Assembly (NCBI GenBank): GCA_002696885.1
Contig: NZSO01000055.1
Span: 18,418-26,361 of the forward strand
Length of the DNA: 7,944 nt
Reading direction: 5' to 3'
Origin: Verrucomicrobiales bacterium
GTDB lineage: Bacteria; Verrucomicrobiota; Verrucomicrobiia; Verrucomicrobiales; DEV007
The notes beneath the pieces are model-generated. The model ran no database searches. It saw only the letters and a list, made by a program, of their open reading frames with translations, and was not told the origin of the DNA. The position numbers and the translations under genes were made by a program. This document shows, piece by piece, positions 6,343-7,944 of this stretch (positions within the stretch are counted from its first letter, which is position 1; each line of letters starts with the position of its first letter).

Positions 6343-7365
6343 ATGGATAAACTAACGATCTCAGAGCTTAAAGAAACCATCCAAAATGATGCGGGCATTT
6401 ACTCGATTAATGTTCAAATTACTTCCATCAATCAGAAACAAACTAAGAATGGTAATCCTTATTTTGAACTCGAAATATCGGACTCGACTGGCTCTATCAA
6501 AATAAAAGCTTGGCAAAACTCTAACGCTTTCAAACAAGCTGAATCAATTACTGGAAGTGAGTGGGTCCAAGTTTCGGGTCATTGGTCAACAAATGAATTT
6601 GGTATTGATGCAAGAGATTGGGAATTAGACCTCCTAGATAATCAGGAAATTGAAGAAACTCTGGCTGGAAATAAAAGCAAAAGAGAAAAACTAAGTAATG
6701 ATTTTAATTACATTGAAAGTGTTTGTGATTCTTTAGGGGACCCCAGACTTCAAAAGTTATGCCTCAAGTTTCTTGATAGGTTTGGTGATCGCTTTAGACG
6801 CTCAGCCGGGGCAAGAAACCTTCACCATGCTAGAAGAGGTGGACTATTAGAACATGTAGCTCAAATGATGCGGTGTGCTGAAGCTATTTCTCATACCTAT
6901 GAAAATTTAAATAAAGACTTACTATTTTCGGGTGTTCTTTTTCATGACGTTGGTAAAATGTGGGAGAACTCCTACCCTGCTAATGGGTTTAATATGCCCT
7001 ATGATTTTAGGGCTGAACTTATGGGCCATATATCTATTGGTGTAGAAATCATAAATACATTATGGCGTGATTTTGATAATACAGACTTGGATGATTGGAA
7101 ACATATCGATCCACCATCTGAAAAAGTTAAAATTCATCTCATTCATCTGGTTCTTTCACATCATGGAAAAATTGAATACGGTTCACCGGTCTTACCAAAA
7201 ACTCCAGAGGCTATAGCTCTCCATCACATTGACAATATTGATGCAAAACTTGAGATGATTTATCAAGGGTATGAAGAACAAGAACCACTTTCGGAGGAAG
7301 TTTTTAGTAAGGTCTGGGCACTAGAATCGAATATTGTTAGACCACTCGATAAATATAGCGAGTAA
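6343..7365 (+). CDS. YhaM-like 3'-5' exoribonuclease (OB-fold plus HD domain)
   Basis: A 340-residue protein with the two-domain layout of YhaM, the 3'-5' exoribonuclease first known from Bacillus, whose length is about 314. Residues about 17-97 form an OB-fold of the nucleic-acid-binding type (INVQITSINQKQTKNGNPYF, then the ISDSTGSIKIKAW strand). Residues about 155-335 form an HD hydrolase domain. Likely metal ligands: H161/H162 in ARNLHHARRGGLLEH, H171 in GGLLEHV, the H201-D202 doublet in LFHDVGK, H229 in LMGHISIG, H273/H274 in LSHHGKIEYG, and D297/D300 in HHIDNIDAK. These motifs are complete, so the enzyme should be active in RNA turnover, perhaps also on single-stranded DNA as YhaM-type enzymes can be. 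No signal peptide; cytoplasmic. ATG 6343 is preferred over the out-of-frame ATG at 6338; there is no Shine-Dalgarno sequence. It is divergent from the uvrB block and 76 bp ahead of the hydrolase gene. Confidence 0.92.
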   Translation: MDKLTISELKETIQNDAGIYSINVQITSINQKQTKNGNPYFELEISDSTGSIKIKAWQNSNAFKQAESITGSEWVQVSGHWSTNEFGIDARDWELDLLDNQEIEETLAGNKSKREKLSNDFNYIESVCDSLGDPRLQKLCLKFLDRFGDRFRRSAGARNLHHARRGGLLEHVAQMMRCAEAISHTYENLNKDLLFSGVLFHDVGKMWENSYPANGFNMPYDFRAELMGHISIGVEIINTLWRDFDNTDLDDWKHIDPPSEKVKIHLIHLVLSHHGKIEYGSPVLPKTPEAIALHHIDNIDAKLEMIYQGYEEQEPLSEEVFSKVWALESNIVRPLDKYSE

Positions 7366-7406
7366 TCAATCTTTTTCTTAGCCTAAAAACTGCTGAGGTA
7401 TATCCT

Positions 7407-7442
7407 TTTCACGGAATTGCTAATTGATTTAAAGTCGTGAAA
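7407..7442. repeat. 7-bp inverted repeat before the hydrolase gene
   Basis: TTTCACG (7407-7413) and CGTGAAA (7436-7442) are complementary across 22 bases, and the second arm runs into the ATG at 7442. The spacing suits an operator half-site pair about three helical turns apart, or a weak leader hairpin. Arms this short in a gap of 76 bp may be chance. No terminator for the upstream exoribonuclease gene was recognised here. Confidence 0.3.
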
Positions 7443-7944
7443 TGATTCTGCAATATTTTCCATCTCACTACTTTGGTGAAAGCCTGTTAAACATTCCAAG
7501 AAACTGTTTAAGGTTAATAGCAATTTCTATCATCACGATTCCCCTTATTAGTTTATCTGATGAATTACCAGGCACTTCAGCCCTAACGTGGGATGGTGAC
7601 ATCGCTTCAAGACTAATTGATAAAACAGATCAATTTCTTCTCGAGAAAATAGACCAAGCGGTAAAAAAAAGGCATGCATCATCACAATTACCAAATAGAG
7701 AAAAGTTAAAAAAAATCATTGGTGTTCGTGATCAAAGACCAAAAAAACCAAAATTATATCTTAGTGAAGTTCAAAAAACCGAGGCCTCTTATACGATTCA
7801 ATTATTTAAATTACAGGCGTTTGGAGGTGTTCATGTTGAAGGTTTTCTTCTTCAGCCAAAACAACATACAGAAACTACCATATTTACGCCTGACCCAAGT
7901 ACTCTTGCTACCACAAAAATACCTCAAATACTTGCATCAAATAG
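7442..7944 (+). CDS. Secreted alpha/beta hydrolase (esterase-like), 5' part, cut by window end
   Basis: An open frame from ATG 7442 with no stop up to the window edge, giving 167 residues of a longer protein. Residues about 22-39 form a hydrophobic export signal (CLRLIAISIITIPLISLS), preceded by R20 and R24, with a likely cut just before DELPGT. The mature start PGTSALTWDGDIASRLIDKT (43-62), then the Asn-Arg-Glu motif PNREKLKKIIGV (84-95) and FGGVHVEGFLLQP (127-139), match the N-terminal part of a large secreted alpha/beta hydrolase family (acetylxylan-esterase or dienelactone-hydrolase-like) common in Planctomycetota and Verrucomicrobiota. The nucleophile Ser and the rest of the triad lie beyond the window, so activity cannot be judged. 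Substrates in the family are thought to be polysaccharide esters, which I infer rather than see. The pre-signal N-terminus of about 20 residues is long; no in-frame later start was clearly better. No Shine-Dalgarno motif is present. Confidence 0.82.
   Translation, partial: MILQYFPSHYFGESLLNIPRNCLRLIAISIITIPLISLSDELPGTSALTWDGDIASRLIDKTDQFLLEKIDQAVKKRHASSQLPNREKLKKIIGVRDQRPKKPKLYLSEVQKTEASYTIQLFKLQAFGGVHVEGFLLQPKQHTETTIFTPDPSTLATTKIPQILASN

Noticed and set aside
1..7944. CRISPR array, tRNA or rRNA genes, insertion sequences, phage or defence genes
   Set aside because: No regularly spaced direct repeats, cloverleaf-like sequence, transposase motifs or defence-type domains were seen. The spacers are all under 130 bp and every long gene has a recognised family.

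Overview
The window is AT-rich bacterial DNA with a densely packed gene set that points to the PVC superphylum, most likely a marine Verrucomicrobiota (Opitutae-like). The evidence for this is a secreted PQQ-like beta-propeller protein with the N-terminal motif DWPGWFGPERNG, a von Willebrand factor A (VWA) protein carrying the AKFFG...NRIILVIDTSTS signature, a DUF3616 protein, and the start of a secreted alpha/beta hydrolase of the 'PGT-LTW-GD' type. All four are families I associate with Planctomycetota and Verrucomicrobiota. The taxonomic call is inference, because there is no rRNA gene in the window.

Layout. At 71-1396 (+) lies the secreted PQQ-like protein. Converging on it with only 7 bp between the stop codons is a minus-strand block that reads, in transcription order from 6218 down to 1404: a 40-residue membrane peptide (6218-6096), a 60-residue zinc-ribbon protein (6025-5843), uvrB (5819-3672), a secreted DUF3616 protein (3623-2562) and a membrane-anchored VWA protein (2543-1404). 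The gaps are 70, 23, 48 and 18 bp, so this looks like one operon. A 124-bp divergent spacer (6219-6342) with a strong inverted repeat separates it from a plus-strand YhaM-like 3'-5' exoribonuclease (6343-7365). After a 76-bp gap comes the 5' part of a secreted esterase-like hydrolase (7442 to the window end, truncated).

How the genes fit together. UvrB (nucleotide excision repair) and the YhaM-like nuclease are housekeeping nucleic-acid enzymes. The DUF3616, VWA, PQQ-like and hydrolase proteins are predicted to be exported or envelope-anchored and are typical of the large extracytoplasmic protein repertoire of this group. Nothing shows that the envelope proteins work with UvrB; co-transcription may be incidental.

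No tRNA, rRNA, CRISPR array, insertion sequence or phage gene was seen. I do not see a convincing new multi-gene system. The most noteworthy points are an extra segment of about 42 residues inside UvrB, an unannotated 40-residue membrane ORF that forces a shorter zinc-ribbon gene model, two strong inverted repeats at regulatory positions, and the near absence of Shine-Dalgarno sequences before all eight genes.
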